A stretch of 64,000 nt of DNA from Cladorrhinum sp. PSN259. Its lineage: Eukaryota > Ascomycota > Sordariomycetes > Sordariales > Podosporaceae. The DNA lies in the NCBI GenBank assembly GCA_033725935.1, contig MU867065.1:1-64000 (forward strand), written 5' to 3'. The notes under the pieces are model-generated. The model was not told the DNA's origin. It saw nothing but the letters and a program-made list of their open reading frames with translations, and made no database searches. The translations under genes and the position numbers were made by a program. Positions 12,026-22,966 of the stretch are shown in pieces. The stretch's first letter is position 1; every line of letters begins with the position of its first letter.

Positions 12026-13538
12026 ATGCCGTCCCACGTCTGCTGCATCGTGCCGCCCTACCTCCTCCAAGGCATCGTCGAAAGCCAGGCCCTGGATGAC
12101 GACAACGCCCGACAGGCAGCCGTCAAGTCTCTCCATCAGCGTGAATCAATCACCGCCCGCAGGACGGATCGCTTCGCTGCCCTAGCCCTACCTCGCGCAG
12201 CCCGCGCAGCAGCTGCTCATCAAGCACCCCAGCGCCAATCCATCGTGCCTGAGATCCTCCTCCAGAACATTGCCGACGCCCAAGACGTCGACGAAGAAAC
12301 AAGGGAACGCGCCCGTCGCGACATTGAACGCATCCGAAGGGCTACGTCTTCGTATCAAAAGGCCATAACTGGCGAGGACGAAGAGGAAGAAGAAGAAGAA
12401 TCCTTTGGTGTTGCCTCTGCCGATGCTGCCTCAGGCGGCAAAGGCAAAGGCAAAGGGAAGAAGCCTCCCGCGACCGGATCTGGATTCTACCGCGCCGTCC
12501 ACGACGCCAAGAATGACGATGACGAGGACAACCTCCCCGGTGCCGTAGTCCGCATCGAGGGTCAAAAGCCCGCCGAGGACGCTGCTGCCAATGCAGCGTA
12601 CGATAACATCGGCAAGGTTTTGGATTTTTACCTGCAAAAGTTCAAGTGGAAGAGTATCGACAATAAGAATATGCACGTCGTCAGTTCCGTGCATTTTGGC
12701 AAGGATTGTAAGTAATAATTCTTTTTCTCGTTTGAAACGAGGTTTGAAGGCTGACTGTTATGGTAGATGAAAACGCATTTTGGGATCCGGAGAGGAATCA
12801 GATGGTGTTTGGCGACGGACATACCTTTTTGTACCACTTTGTCAACTGCATTGATGTCATTGGGCATGAGCTGACGGTGAGTTTTGTCTCTGATATTCTT
12901 TAGTGGGGGAGAAGAAAAAAAAAGCTGACTCTTATAGCACGCCATCACGGAACACACTAGCCCCCTGGAGTACTATGGCCAGCCGGGCGCTCTCAACGAG
13001 CACGTCTCTGATGTATTCGGCATCATGATCAAGCAGGTAGTCGAGAACGAGACTGCCGACAAGGCAGATTGGCTGATCGGTGAAGGGTGTCTCCTGCCGG
13101 ATGTTAAGGGCGTTGCTTTGCGCAGTATGAAGGATCCAGGAACTGCTTATAATGATCCTCGCTTCGTAAGTTGTCATTCTGACATTTTCGATCAGTTTTC
13201 CAGGGAATATTAACACAATATTTTAGGGCAAAGATCCTCAGCCGGCCAACATGGAAGGCTACAAGAAGGTGACAACGGATAACGGAGGCGTCCACCTGTA
13301 CAGCGGCATCCCCAACCGCGCGTTTTACCTCGCCTCTGTAGCCTTTGGTGGGTACTCCTGGGAGAAGGCAGGCCAGATCTGGTGGAAGGCCATGACGAGT
13401 GGCCGTGTCCCTCCCAAGTGCACATTCATCCAGTTTGCGGATGTTACTACTGAGGTTGCCGAGGAGGAGTTTGGAGAGGAGGCGGCCAAGATTGTGAGGA
13501 CGGCTTGGAACGAGGTTGGTGTCGTGAGGAAGCACTGA
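12026..13538 (+). CDS. Protealysin-like M4 metallopeptidase, intracellular
   Basis: Four exons (12026-12707, 12767-12876, 12938-13165, 13227-13538) give 443 residues. The N-terminus has no signal peptide. It begins with CCIVPPYLLQGI, the PPxL-type short propeptide of protealysin-like thermolysin relatives. A linker with EDEEEEEEES and GKGKGKGKK follows. The catalytic domain has VVSSVHFGKDYENAFWD, the zinc motif HELTH with its following NEHVSDVFG (third ligand Glu), and DNGGVHLYSGIPNRAFYLA with the catalytic-site His. The second intron falls between HELT and the final His of the zinc motif. Such enzymes are common in bacteria, so a bacterial origin followed by intron gain is a reasonable inference. 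It likely cleaves peptide bonds inside the cell after removing its own propeptide. No emfourin-like inhibitor gene was seen next to it. Confidence 0.92.
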
Positions 13539-16500
13539 GATAATAGTTCTTGTCTTGGTATTCTCTCATATAACATACAGTGCTTGCGATAGCAAAATAT
13601 ACGGCTACAATTTATCCACAAGTGACGATGACCAAAGACTCTTGGATACTGGGAGATACAAATATGTACTACTAAGACATATCATTTAAAGGCAGAGCTT
13701 TTAAAAGAATTTTGTGACTTTGATTGTCTATTTTGCATAACTAATCTCCTTCCTTCCACTGCGTGGTAACCCTGCTCGCATCTGAGTGACATGCATGTTG
13801 CCGATCTCTTTCTCACCGCTACCTATGTCTTTTCAGTCCGAGACAACACAAAAAGGCAGGGTTGATGACCTCACTCACGGCACATGAGAGTGTTTGGCTT
13901 TTGCAGAAAATATACCTTGCACCCGTTCGGGGTTTATTCAAAACATACGTACATACCCATTGGTTTTGGCCAACTGAAATGGGTGGAAGATTGGACCGAT
14001 AGGGATCTTGATGTCCTCATAATAATCTCAAGAATAAATCGGGGCTCTGAAAAAAAAAATTTTATCACGAATGGTGTTTTATGGGCTTACAATCGTGACC
14101 AGCTTAGTTGGGTGCAAGTATAAAGAGAGAATTTGGAAGAAAACATGACGTACTACATAAATAGTGGTTTCATTTGCGGCTGGCACCGCGAGTATACCTT
14201 ACTACAATGTAGGTGGTGGACCTCAGACACTGCGCAGACCAAGTGTTTACTGTAGAGGAAAAAAAGATCAATACCCTGGAACCATTCATCCCATGACCGC
14301 GGCCGTCATCCCACTGATCCCAGCATACATCCTCCCTCCGCTTGTTCGGCTCGGCCCGCAGCTGACAAGACCGACTCGACGTATTTGGCATGACCATCAT
14401 CAATTACCTCGCGCTAAGATCACACTAGTAATTATAAAAAGCGAAACTAGTAATTGATCTTGTACATACAACTGCAACTGCAACTGCAACTGCAACTGCA
14501 ACTGCAACCGCAACTGCAACCGCAACTGCAACCGCAACTGCACGACCTAGTAGACATGTGACCACGGGAGAAACTTGAAAGAAGTTGCTGATCACTAGTC
14601 CCAGCCAGAAGATGCAGCCAAGCTTTGAAGATTGGGCTACCGAGGGGTAACCCCGGCATCTTGCATGTTTCTTTGAGACAGAAAGATGTACGGCTAATCT
14701 GAAAGGAGTAAAGTAGTATTTGTATGTGCATGTAGTGTATGCATGTAGATGCGGATAAGGGACTTTTGGACTTTGGACTCGAGTTGCCTTCCCGGCGCTA
14801 AACTGGAACTTTGTTGGGTCGTAAACATGATTCTGATTTGACGGGTATGGGAAAGTTGATATGTGATTATGGAGAGCATGAGGGGGGCGTGAAGATGCCA
14901 TCGATGTGAGGAGTGAGTGTTGGGAAAAAGCCACAAGCCAAGACTTATCGGCTATGGCGCTTTGAGCTCTCAAAGAGAAAATACAGAACAGAGAGAGATT
15001 GTTGTTGGTCTTTTTTGGACAGAAACACCGGGTACAAATGGGATCCCCACGTCGTTGAGGCCTAACCTCGGGCTGTGAAATCTGTCTCAACTTCTGGGAA
15101 CTTTGTTGTAGTCGATGAGGAGGACGTTGCGGCTTTCGGCAACTGTTTAAATTAATTCCCACACTATCTCTTTTCACCATCTACTCAGTCCTGGATCGGC
15201 AAGCCCACGATTATACTGTACATGGATATATGAATCTATCTAAATGACATTGCGGTCATGATCCCAGCAGGAGCTCCTGTCGGCCTGCGGCATCTCGCAT
15301 GAAGGCACCTGGAAGAAAATAATCGACCTGACACAAAAACCCGATGAACAGGGGACATCTCAGATTTCTGTGATAGCAGCCAATCAGGTCAGAGGAAGAG
15401 TGGGGAGGGATAAGTGCAACTGTGAGGAAGTGGGAGTGGATGGGGACAAATGTGACTTGCATGCATATGTGCGTTCTTGTCGGATCTAGGCCCTGGCTGG
15501 GCCTTTGCTACCGTAGATGACGGAAGCTCCCCCCTGGCTCTTCGGTTGAGACTATTGGAAGGACGACGCAACGCAACGCAACTCGTGGTTTTTACAACAC
15601 CATGACGAGATCAGCCCCACTGGATGGTAAACTTTGGTTTCAAGGGAGGATACCTCCGGAATGTTGTGAGTGCTCTGGTACAGTAGATTACATAGATTGA
15701 GTGGGATGACCTCGATCCAGGAATGCCGCCGTCAGGTTGTCAGGTACATGTATCTCTCTGGGTGGGTTCACTGTTGGTTGGCTTGTTACCCTGTGCGGTG
15801 TAACTCCAATGGCTGACCAGTCCGTTTTGGGGGGGGGAAAGCGGAATAAGCAGGATGGCCGGATGGGAACGGGCTGCTCCCCCGGAAATGTGGGATTCAG
15901 ATGGACAATAATGTGCCGTCAACTATAAGTCTATTCTTGGCATTAATGACAGGTCACCTCACCGAGACAGGCTCGAGTATTGTAAAGGAGGGAGAGAAAA
16001 CACCGTGACTGGAGCAGTTGGTCTTACCCGCCCCACTAACAGTGAAGGCAACATCAACGCCTGAGCCATCTGGCGTCTTCTTCAGGCCAGTTTTCCCTTT
16101 GGAAAGCCTCGCTGCCATAGGCCCGGGGCACGCCCAGTTCCCAACCGGTGCTATCGCAGGTGAGCCGTTCAACAAAATCACGCCGTTTTCACAATTGATG
16201 CCCCCACCTCGACCGGCCACGCTCTACCCCCTTTTCTCAGATCCCCACACCGGTGAGAGAAAGGACGAATCGCAAGTGCTTCGGTGGCATCCGAGCTATT
16301 CCCCTGCTGCATTGTGTAGTGGCCATCCCCCGGCACTCTACCTTATCTCTCCCACTGCCGGAAGGGCTCAAACCTGGCATTTATGGGCTGGCTGGGTTGT
16401 ACCCGGCACGGATATCACCACCTCCGTAAACACCATGACTGGGATATATTGCTGGTTGGGCCAATTGTTGCCAGCGGCATGTATGCCGAGCAACTTGAAC

Positions 16501-16758
16501 GGTCGGTGCCCTCGGTTTGACGCTTCTTGGTCAATACATTGTTCATTTGCATCATGGATTTATCGGTATCTGATCTGGACTTGAAATGGAGGTAAGTATA
16601 GGAGATAAAGTATAAAGGGGCATCTTGGGAACCCCTATCCTCCTTCTCGTTCTTGTTCTTCAAGAGACCTCTGATCAGAAAATACCACCAATTTAGACTT
16701 CACTCTCACCACCACCAAAGCTCTCTCTGTCCGCAGCAGTACCATCCCCATCAGCATC
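13539..16758. other. Gene-free stretch with a hexamer microsatellite
   Basis: No supported gene. Open frames at 13884-14123 plus, 14425-15180 minus (mostly translated repeat), 15954-16220 minus and 16018-16584 plus lack domains and credible splice structure. The region contains an AACTGC-type microsatellite. The sequence before 16759 is pyrimidine-rich, as expected for the leader of the small gene there. Confidence 0.4.
14471..14542. repeat. Microsatellite, unit AACTGC/AACCGC
   Basis: About twelve copies of a 6-bp unit; the later copies alternate AACTGC and AACCGC. It is responsible for an artificial Ala/Val/Cys/Ser-rich open frame on the minus strand. Confidence 0.95.
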
Positions 16759-17085
16759 ATGCCTGGAATCTTCAACCTCCCTCCGACCCGCATCATGGAT
16801 CCCATTCCACTCGAGGGATATCCTCCCATCTTCCCCTCTCAGGGTGAAGGCATCAGGTCTCTTCCGGTGCGTTATCCCTTTCTCTCTTACACATACTTGG
16901 GAATAATCAACATGCTGAGTTGGCCTTAGATGCCTGGAGTTCTGTGCCCGACGTGTGCTGAAAAGGGCGAGGAAGTCTGGGTGATCCCGGGCCGGGCCTG
17001 CGGATACTGCCAAACACCCGCTCCGTATGAGGATGATTCCGCCGACATGACTGATGCGGACTTGAACCGGCACTGCCATGATTAG
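16759..17085 (+). CDS. Small zinc-ribbon-like protein (87 aa)
   Basis: Two exons, 16759-16866 and 16930-17085, are separated by a 63-bp intron (GTGCGT ... GCTGAG ... CTTAG) and give 87 residues. The first exon encodes a proline-rich segment beginning MPGIFNLPPTRIMDPIP. The second encodes MPGVLCPTCAEKGEEVW and ACGYCQ, that is CPTC and CGYC, a spacing that suits a four-cysteine zinc ribbon. It ends in an acidic tail with DLNRHCHD. There is no signal peptide or membrane segment. I do not recognise a named family. The clean phase-0 intron, the paired CxxC motifs and the ordered amino-acid composition argue that it is real. It is too short and too split to appear as a long open frame. Confidence 0.7.
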
Positions 17086-18001
17086 ATGATGACATGACAC
17101 ACACACACACACACACACACGGGAGTGCTGTGGGAGAGCATAGCGGGGAGGACATGGAGTCGGGGGATGATCCATTTGTGTTACGATACGTATTCATGCA
17201 TTCCATTTTTTCAGCGGCTGTGTCACCTCAGATCTTTCCTTTCCTTTGTTCCCCATTCAATTCCTTCCCGGATGAATTGCTTCCAGATCGCTTATTTCCA
17301 CCCCTACATGATGCGTCAATCATGTGCTTTTTCTGGCGAATGAATACCTGTTGCCGGAGATCAACCATGTTTCTACCCAGAGAAGTTTCGAGAAATCACC
17401 AAGGCCTGATGTTTCATGTCTGGTTGGTCAAATGCAGTCTGATGAACAAGGGGGGGTTGATTGGGCATTCAGTGTTGTCAAAACCTTTTTGGCTTTTCTG
17501 CTGTCTTCCCCAGCCCCTTGTTGATATGTTGATGATCTCTCATTTGATAGTTGGATTCTGTGTTGATCGGGCAGCCAACTCTCTCTTTTAGTGTAACGTT
17601 AGGTACCTAGTCATGGCAGTAGTTTCAATGTTACATATCAACTTCCCTGTTCCTTATCACAGTTCAAATAGGTCCTTTATTGGTTGCGGAACCGGCCCGA
17701 GCTCGTTGCGACCCGTGCGTCTCTGCGGTCAATGCTAGCATGGTGTGTGATAGCAGGTGGCATTAACAGGCAGGCATCATTAGGTCCGTTCATCACATGA
17801 AAACGACGTCAGTATCAGCTGGTTTCCTTCAGACGCACTCCCGGCAATCGCCAAGTCATCCCATAGGTGAACCATGTTATCATTCTCGAGGTCTCGTCCT
17901 ACGTCACACAATAGCGATTAATAAGATATCCAATAACGAGACAGAAGAATACGCCGCCTCCGCGCAGCAAGCACTTTGCATAATCCAAGTCAGATGAGAC
18001 A
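17086..18001. other. Gene-free stretch between convergent genes
   Basis: It begins with an (AC)n tract at about 17096-17120. The open frame at 17094-17591 begins inside this repeat and has no family features. Nothing else was recognised. Confidence 0.4.
17096..17120. repeat. (AC)n dinucleotide microsatellite
   Basis: Uninterrupted CA/AC repeat of about twelve units just after the stop codon of the small zinc-ribbon gene, so probably in its 3' UTR. Confidence 0.95.
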
Positions 18002-19654
18002 TCACGCCTCCTCTTCCTCCTCCTTGACCTGCTCCAAAGCCAATAACCTCTCCCTCAACCCATTTGTCTCAACCTCGGCCCCCGCGTCAGTCAACAACCT
18101 AGCAACAGCAACATGCCCCGGCCGCCCAGCAACCCCTCCCCCACTCTCGAGAGCCGCAACTACCCCTCCCAGCGGCGTTATTGTCATACCAGACATCGAA
18201 TCAACCTCAGCCCCATTCTCCAACAAGACGCGTACAACCTCTGCGCTCCCAAATTCAGCAGCCCAGTGCAGCGGCGTCCGCCCGTAGCCATCTTTGACCC
18301 CCACATCCGCGCCGTGTGACAGCAAAACTCTTGCACACGCGGGAGACCCGTGGGCTAAATGCAGGGCGGTAACTGAATTCCTCATCATCGACACCTTCAT
18401 TTCTGCGCTGCTCCTTGTACTCCCTGTGGCAGTGGTGGTCGAACTGGTCTGGCTGTTGCTGCTTGTCGTTCGCCGGTGATGGTGAGACCGAGTAAGCAGT
18501 ATCGCGTCTTTCCAGGTTACTTTTTCTCCAGCGGCGGTCGGCGCCGGAAGTGGTGGTTCCCAGTTTGAAGTGTCAGCAGAGGAGGAGGCGTCGAAAGCCC
18601 TGTCAACGTCGGCGCCGCCGTGGGATAGTAACACGTGCAGGGCTTCTGCGTTGCCTGCCAAAGTGGCGATGTGGATTGCTGTTTGTCCTCCCCCACCTCC
18701 TCCCTTTTGTGTCTGTTCCTGGGCTTGTTTCCTTGCTTTCCTCGGTGAGAAAGAACAAGGCAGAGCAACCTCGACCGCTGCGCCCTTATCCAGAAGCAGC
18801 TTTATGATCCTACCGCAGTGTCCCGTCGGCAGATCCAAAGCGCACGCAATGCTGAGTACGCTTGCCGCGCCTAGACCTATACTCGGGGCGTGTCCCTGGG
18901 ACGGGGTCGTGGTTGTTGCGTTTGGGTTTGCTCCGCAGTCGAGGAGGAAGGTGAGCATTGCCAGGTGTGACTTCGGGTAGATCCTGGCTGAAGGCGCGCG
19001 GAGACATGCCATGAGCGGTGTGGTGCCAAGGTGGTTGGAGGTGTTGACTATTGATGAGGAGCCGTGTGGACGTGAAGAGGAGGAAAAGAGGTATTGGGCG
19101 ACTTTTTCAATATCAAAGTCTGCGCTTGCGTTGCAGAGGTCTGCTATCTCTTGGATTGTGAGTGAGATGGGAGCAGGTCTGGGGAGCTTCTTCTTGGGGG
19201 CTGTTTGGGCTGGTGAGTGTGATGAGAGCTTGAGTATCCTGGTGATGGTTGACGTGAGACCTGATGACCGGGACTGTCGGTGAGGAGGTCGGATGGGGGC
19301 AGGTGTAGAGATGGCTTCGAGCTCGAGCTTCCTCCTTGCTCTGTATGCTGCCGAAATGGTCTCAATTGCTTGGGCAAGAGCATCGTCTGCTGATTCTCGC
19401 TCCTGCTTCTCCTGGCCACATCGACATCTGCTACCGTGGACCCAGACTGACGGTGTTGGTTGCGGGAGAGTTTTGTTTGGTTTGACGAGTTCTCGACATG
19501 GATTCATGCGAGGGGTTCTGGTTTTTGATTTCCATCCCATTCTCGCGAAAGGATCTGCTGTTGGTGAAGGTGCCATTGGCATCCTCCTGGTGGATGCCAA
19601 GGTGGGTGAATCGTCCCATGTGTGGGTTGGGTGGTGGTTGACGGTAAGGGCCAT
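18002..19654 (-). CDS. Ankyrin-repeat protein, intronless
   Basis: A single open frame of 550 residues starts at ATG 19654; the frame extends further upstream only from a TTG. The N-terminal 200 residues are basic and Ser/Pro-rich with a CRCGQEK patch. The segment LTIQEIADLCNASADFDIEKV precedes the repeats. At least five ankyrin-type units follow, the clearest being GGQTAIHIATLAGNAEALHV, NSVTALHLAHGSPACARVLL and GRTPLHWAAEFGSAEVVRVL. Two long low-complexity inserts (Gly/Gln-rich and Ser/Thr/His-rich) break the repeat array. The protein ends in a glutamate run. There is no enzymatic domain, so it is probably a soluble scaffold or regulatory protein. No specific function can be given. Confidence 0.88.
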   Translation of the reverse strand: MALTVNHHPTHTWDDSPTLASTRRMPMAPSPTADPFARMGWKSKTRTPRMNPCRELVKPNKTLPQPTPSVWVHGSRCRCGQEKQERESADDALAQAIETISAAYRARRKLELEAISTPAPIRPPHRQSRSSGLTSTITRILKLSSHSPAQTAPKKKLPRPAPISLTIQEIADLCNASADFDIEKVAQYLFSSSSRPHGSSSIVNTSNHLGTTPLMACLRAPSARIYPKSHLAMLTFLLDCGANPNATTTTPSQGHAPSIGLGAASVLSIACALDLPTGHCGRIIKLLLDKGAAVEVALPCSFSPRKARKQAQEQTQKGGGGGGQTAIHIATLAGNAEALHVLLSHGGADVDRAFDASSSADTSNWEPPLPAPTAAGEKVTWKDAILLTRSHHHRRTTSSNSQTSSTTTATGSTRSSAEMKVSMMRNSVTALHLAHGSPACARVLLSHGADVGVKDGYGRTPLHWAAEFGSAEVVRVLLENGAEVDSMSGMTITPLGGVVAALESGGGVAGRPGHVAVARLLTDAGAEVETNGLRERLLALEQVKEEEEEA

Positions 19655-20826
19655 ATTTCCGTCCAATTTCTTTGCTCTTTCCTTCCTGAATCCCAAAACC
19701 AAAATGTTTTCTTAACTGAGTCGAGCACCGAGTAGATATTTATTTTGTACGGAGATGCAGACTCCGCCATCGACCCAGTTGCTGTTGTACAGAGACATAA
19801 GCCACCGCGCTAAAGTACCAATAGCCAATAATTTGCTTGGTGCACTCCGGCCAAAGCGCTGGGACACGTCGACTTTGCACGACTCTTGGGCACCGACAGC
19901 AGTCTCACCGCGCTAACCAAGCCACTAACTGTTCGCTTCAGCAGTCTCAGCCCTCTCGTCGTCTTGTTGCATCTCAGCCCTACATTTCTGTTACCATTCC
20001 ACAGGCCCCAACCCTCCACTGAGGCCACCGCTTGGTCCCGAATAGGAAATCCCTGCGAAGGCGTTTTTTTTCTTTCTTGATCTCACCGCATTCTTTTATT
20101 ATTATTTTTTATCTGATGGGGATCTTCCAGGAATTCTTGGCGCCTGGGGAAGCCTCATCGAGAAATCAATCAATACTCCACTCCGTTCAGAGATGGAGAA
20201 GGCCAAAAAAAGCAAACTCAGAAAAAAGGAAACCAACCCCCGCCCACCGCACTTGCCAACCCCACCTCAACTCCCGATCCCGCTCTGCCCCACCGTTTTC
20301 TTCCCCGGTGTGGAACTTGAAAGACCCTTAAAAAATAAAAATAAAAACGTCTAAGAGTCCAAAGACCTGAGATCGGTACCTTAGAGCAACCCCACTGTTA
20401 AAGTGAGCTTTAATTCTTCCTCCCTAAACCGCCCTTCTGCCTTTATCCCTTAACAAAGCTCACAACCTATTCGATTTTTTTTCTTTCGCCATTTACATTT
20501 GCGCAAGGGCAGTTCCCAATCCCTCTTCAAGAAAAGGATCTACAGGTAGGCGGTTCGGAAGGAAATCCGAGACCAACGTGCATTTCAGCATTTTTGTTTT
20601 CTGCGGATATTGGAAAGGGGGAAAATCCGAAACTGGAAATGCACAAAATGAGTGGTCAAAAACCGATCAGAATTTTTGTTCCTCCAAGCAATCAATTGGC
20701 GCGCGCGCTGGGCTGCTGCTTTGTGGCCAGCTGAACAAACAAATAAAGTCCGAGCCTTGCTTTTGGTTTGACAAATCCAAATTCGGTGAGGTTTCAGACC
20801 GCATTTCCATTTTCGAAAAAAAAAAA

Positions 20827-20950
20827 TTGTCCTTTTTTTTTTTTTTTTTTTTTTTTTCCCTCCGTTTTTTCTTCTGCTTTTTCCTCTCTTTTTTTCTTCT
20901 GCTTTCCCCCCTTTTTTTTTCTTGCCTTTTTCCCCTTTTTTCTCAATTTT
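20827..20950. repeat. Polypyrimidine (T-rich) tract
   Basis: Long run of T broken by CC and CTT groups on the plus strand. It produces spurious poly-Phe and poly-Lys open frames on both strands. Confidence 0.9.
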
Positions 20951-21121
20951 ATTTGCTGGTCCGGCATTTCCTCAACGAAATTTATCCTGCACAACAAAAC
21001 AAAAACAAAAACCACTCATCCAATCGGACACGTACATCCGAAGGAGCCGCAAAAAACAATCCACGGAGTATCGTCCAGTGTAAAAGGGGCTGTGCAAGCT
21101 GACGTGGTGACAACTCATCAT

Positions 21122-21212
21122 TTGGCAACAGCAGAAGCAACAAACAAAATGACAGAAAGATCATCCATTGGCAACAGCAGAAGCAACAAAACAAAATGAC
21201 AGAAAGATCATC
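21122..21212. repeat. Two-copy direct repeat, period 46 bp
   Basis: Copy 1 at 21122-21165 and copy 2 at 21168-21212 share TTGGCAACAGCAGAAGCAAC and the following ACAAAATGACAGAAAGATCA. They differ by one A in a homopolymer. Recent local duplication. Confidence 0.9.
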
Positions 21213-22966
21213 ATGTAAAAGAGACCAAAGAAAATTACCCATCAGGATGGGTTAGATAGATCTCTCCCATGTCTCTCCCCCGCCGGGAATTGGAACCCCC
21301 GGGTCCCGAGCGTTTTGGGTCACACCCGAAGGAATGAAAAAGTTCTGTGACTGGAACATTTTGATACCGTAGTATCAGTTTGAAGGTTTTGTGTGTGTGT
21401 TGAGTGAGAGATGAAAATTGGGGCCTCCTCCCCTTATTTCCCTATCTACCAGACGATATAGTGGATCCCTGAGTTTGGTGTGCCTCCCTGAGTTTCGTGT
21501 CAATAATTGCCCTGGATACCTACAGAAGGTTATGTAATGTGTACAGTGTAACATCCAAGGGGTTGACGTTCGTATAGTGAGACTTAAAGAATAGTCGATT
21601 GCACGCCGTGGGCTTTGTCCCTGGGAGATTATGGAAGGGGTTTCTGTGGCGTGAAGATTTAATGGATGATAATCCCTAAGACAGGAGGAGCCTGATCTCC
21701 CGATTATCCACCCGTGTCTCGGGTATTGATTCACGGAAAGTTATTTTTAATTGGCACACGTGCTTAGAAATCACTTGTGCAGATCGTGAAGTCCAGTATA
21801 CGTAAAAAAGAGTCGAAATACTCCTTGATAGGAGCTCAGCATGCGTAAGAATGATCCTATGGGAAATGAAGAGCAGTCAAGCAGCATACCGTATTACAGT
21901 TTTGTTGCCCCTTACTGATATCGGCTATAACGTATTCTTGAACATGGGTGCGCATAATTACTTTCATCTTTTGTTGGTGTGGAGTACGCATCTAACGATG
22001 TAAATCACCAGAAGTTGTTTGTCAAAAAACAAATTCCAGTTCATCTTTACATGGCCCACAAACAGTCCGACCGCCTAGGTACCCATGCAGCCTACGCTCT
22101 GCTATGGTCGTGGCCAGCATTCACCGTTATTCTTCGGTTGCTCCCTTGTTGCCATAGTAACATTGCGCTTCCAGATAATCCCGTGGCGGAGGCCTTGATT
22201 GCGGTGCTCTGATGTCGGAAGTCATGCGTTTCTGGGTTATCAAAAAGCTAGTTCTTTGTGCTTTTTCTTTCTTCTTTTCCCTCTTCTTCTTTTTTTCTTT
22301 TCAAAATAGCGACATACATATATAAGTAGCTCTATAACATAATCTTGTTTAATATTTACAACAAACGGTATCGCAATAAAGCTCCTTTGCAAAGCACCAG
22401 AATATCAGTTTATATCTGCCATTTACGGCCCCTAAAAATACCACAGTTTCCAGACGATGGAACACGTTTTATTTTGCTGTCAGTCTCGGTCTCAGATCTA
22501 GAGGCATATAAAAGCGAAGTCGCCCAAAGCTACATGACCAGAAAGTTGCAACTGACTGACTGTGAAAAACAGGGAGTCAGGTTTAGTTGTCGAGGAGGAA
22601 GCTCGCAAATGAAATAGCAGCAACCTGCCACAGTCTGCAGCATGTGACTACCATTGTTTTTTCATCTCAATAACCAGCGCTGCAGCGCTGCAAACTGCAA
22701 GCTGTTGTTCCCCACACTATGGCTCGGGTATGCAGCGCCTGTCATTTTTTCCCCTCCTACTGCATGTTCTTAGGAACCTGGTTCTTAACAGTACACAACC
22801 TGCCAACGAGTGCCATTTAACAGAGTTTTTAAATATATTTTCCCCTTCCAGGTCATGCTCAATTTCTTTCTCTGCCATTGAACCCCATCAACATCCCAGC
22901 TGGTGCGACTTTCAGAGGATCTTCTGCTGTCTTCTTTGCATTCTTTCTTCGCCCGTTAATCCTCCA

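Larger units (their letters stand above)
19655..22966. other. Gene-poor stretch with polypyrimidine tract and tandem repeat
   Basis: No supported gene. It holds a long T-rich polypyrimidine run (about 20827-20950), a 46-bp-period direct repeat (21122-21212) and a tRNA B-box-like block (about 21275-21300). AT-rich sequence follows at 21900-22620. Open frames here encode poly-Phe or fragments without motifs. The right end is presumably the promoter of the F-box-like gene. Confidence 0.4.

Noticed and set aside
14471..14542. Regular repeat that could suggest a CRISPR array
   Set aside because: A continuous 6-bp microsatellite with no spacers, in a eukaryote.
14425..15180. 251-codon minus-strand frame with alternating Ala-Val
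   Set aside because: Its conspicuous part is the translated AACTGC hexamer repeat; the rest has no motif.
15954..16584. Overlapping frames on both strands (88 and 188 codons)
   Set aside because: Proline/glycine-rich by composition, no domain, and the two strands cannot both be coding.
20578..21199. Overlapping plus-strand open frames rich in Phe
   Set aside because: They are translations of the polypyrimidine tract and show no domain or splice support.
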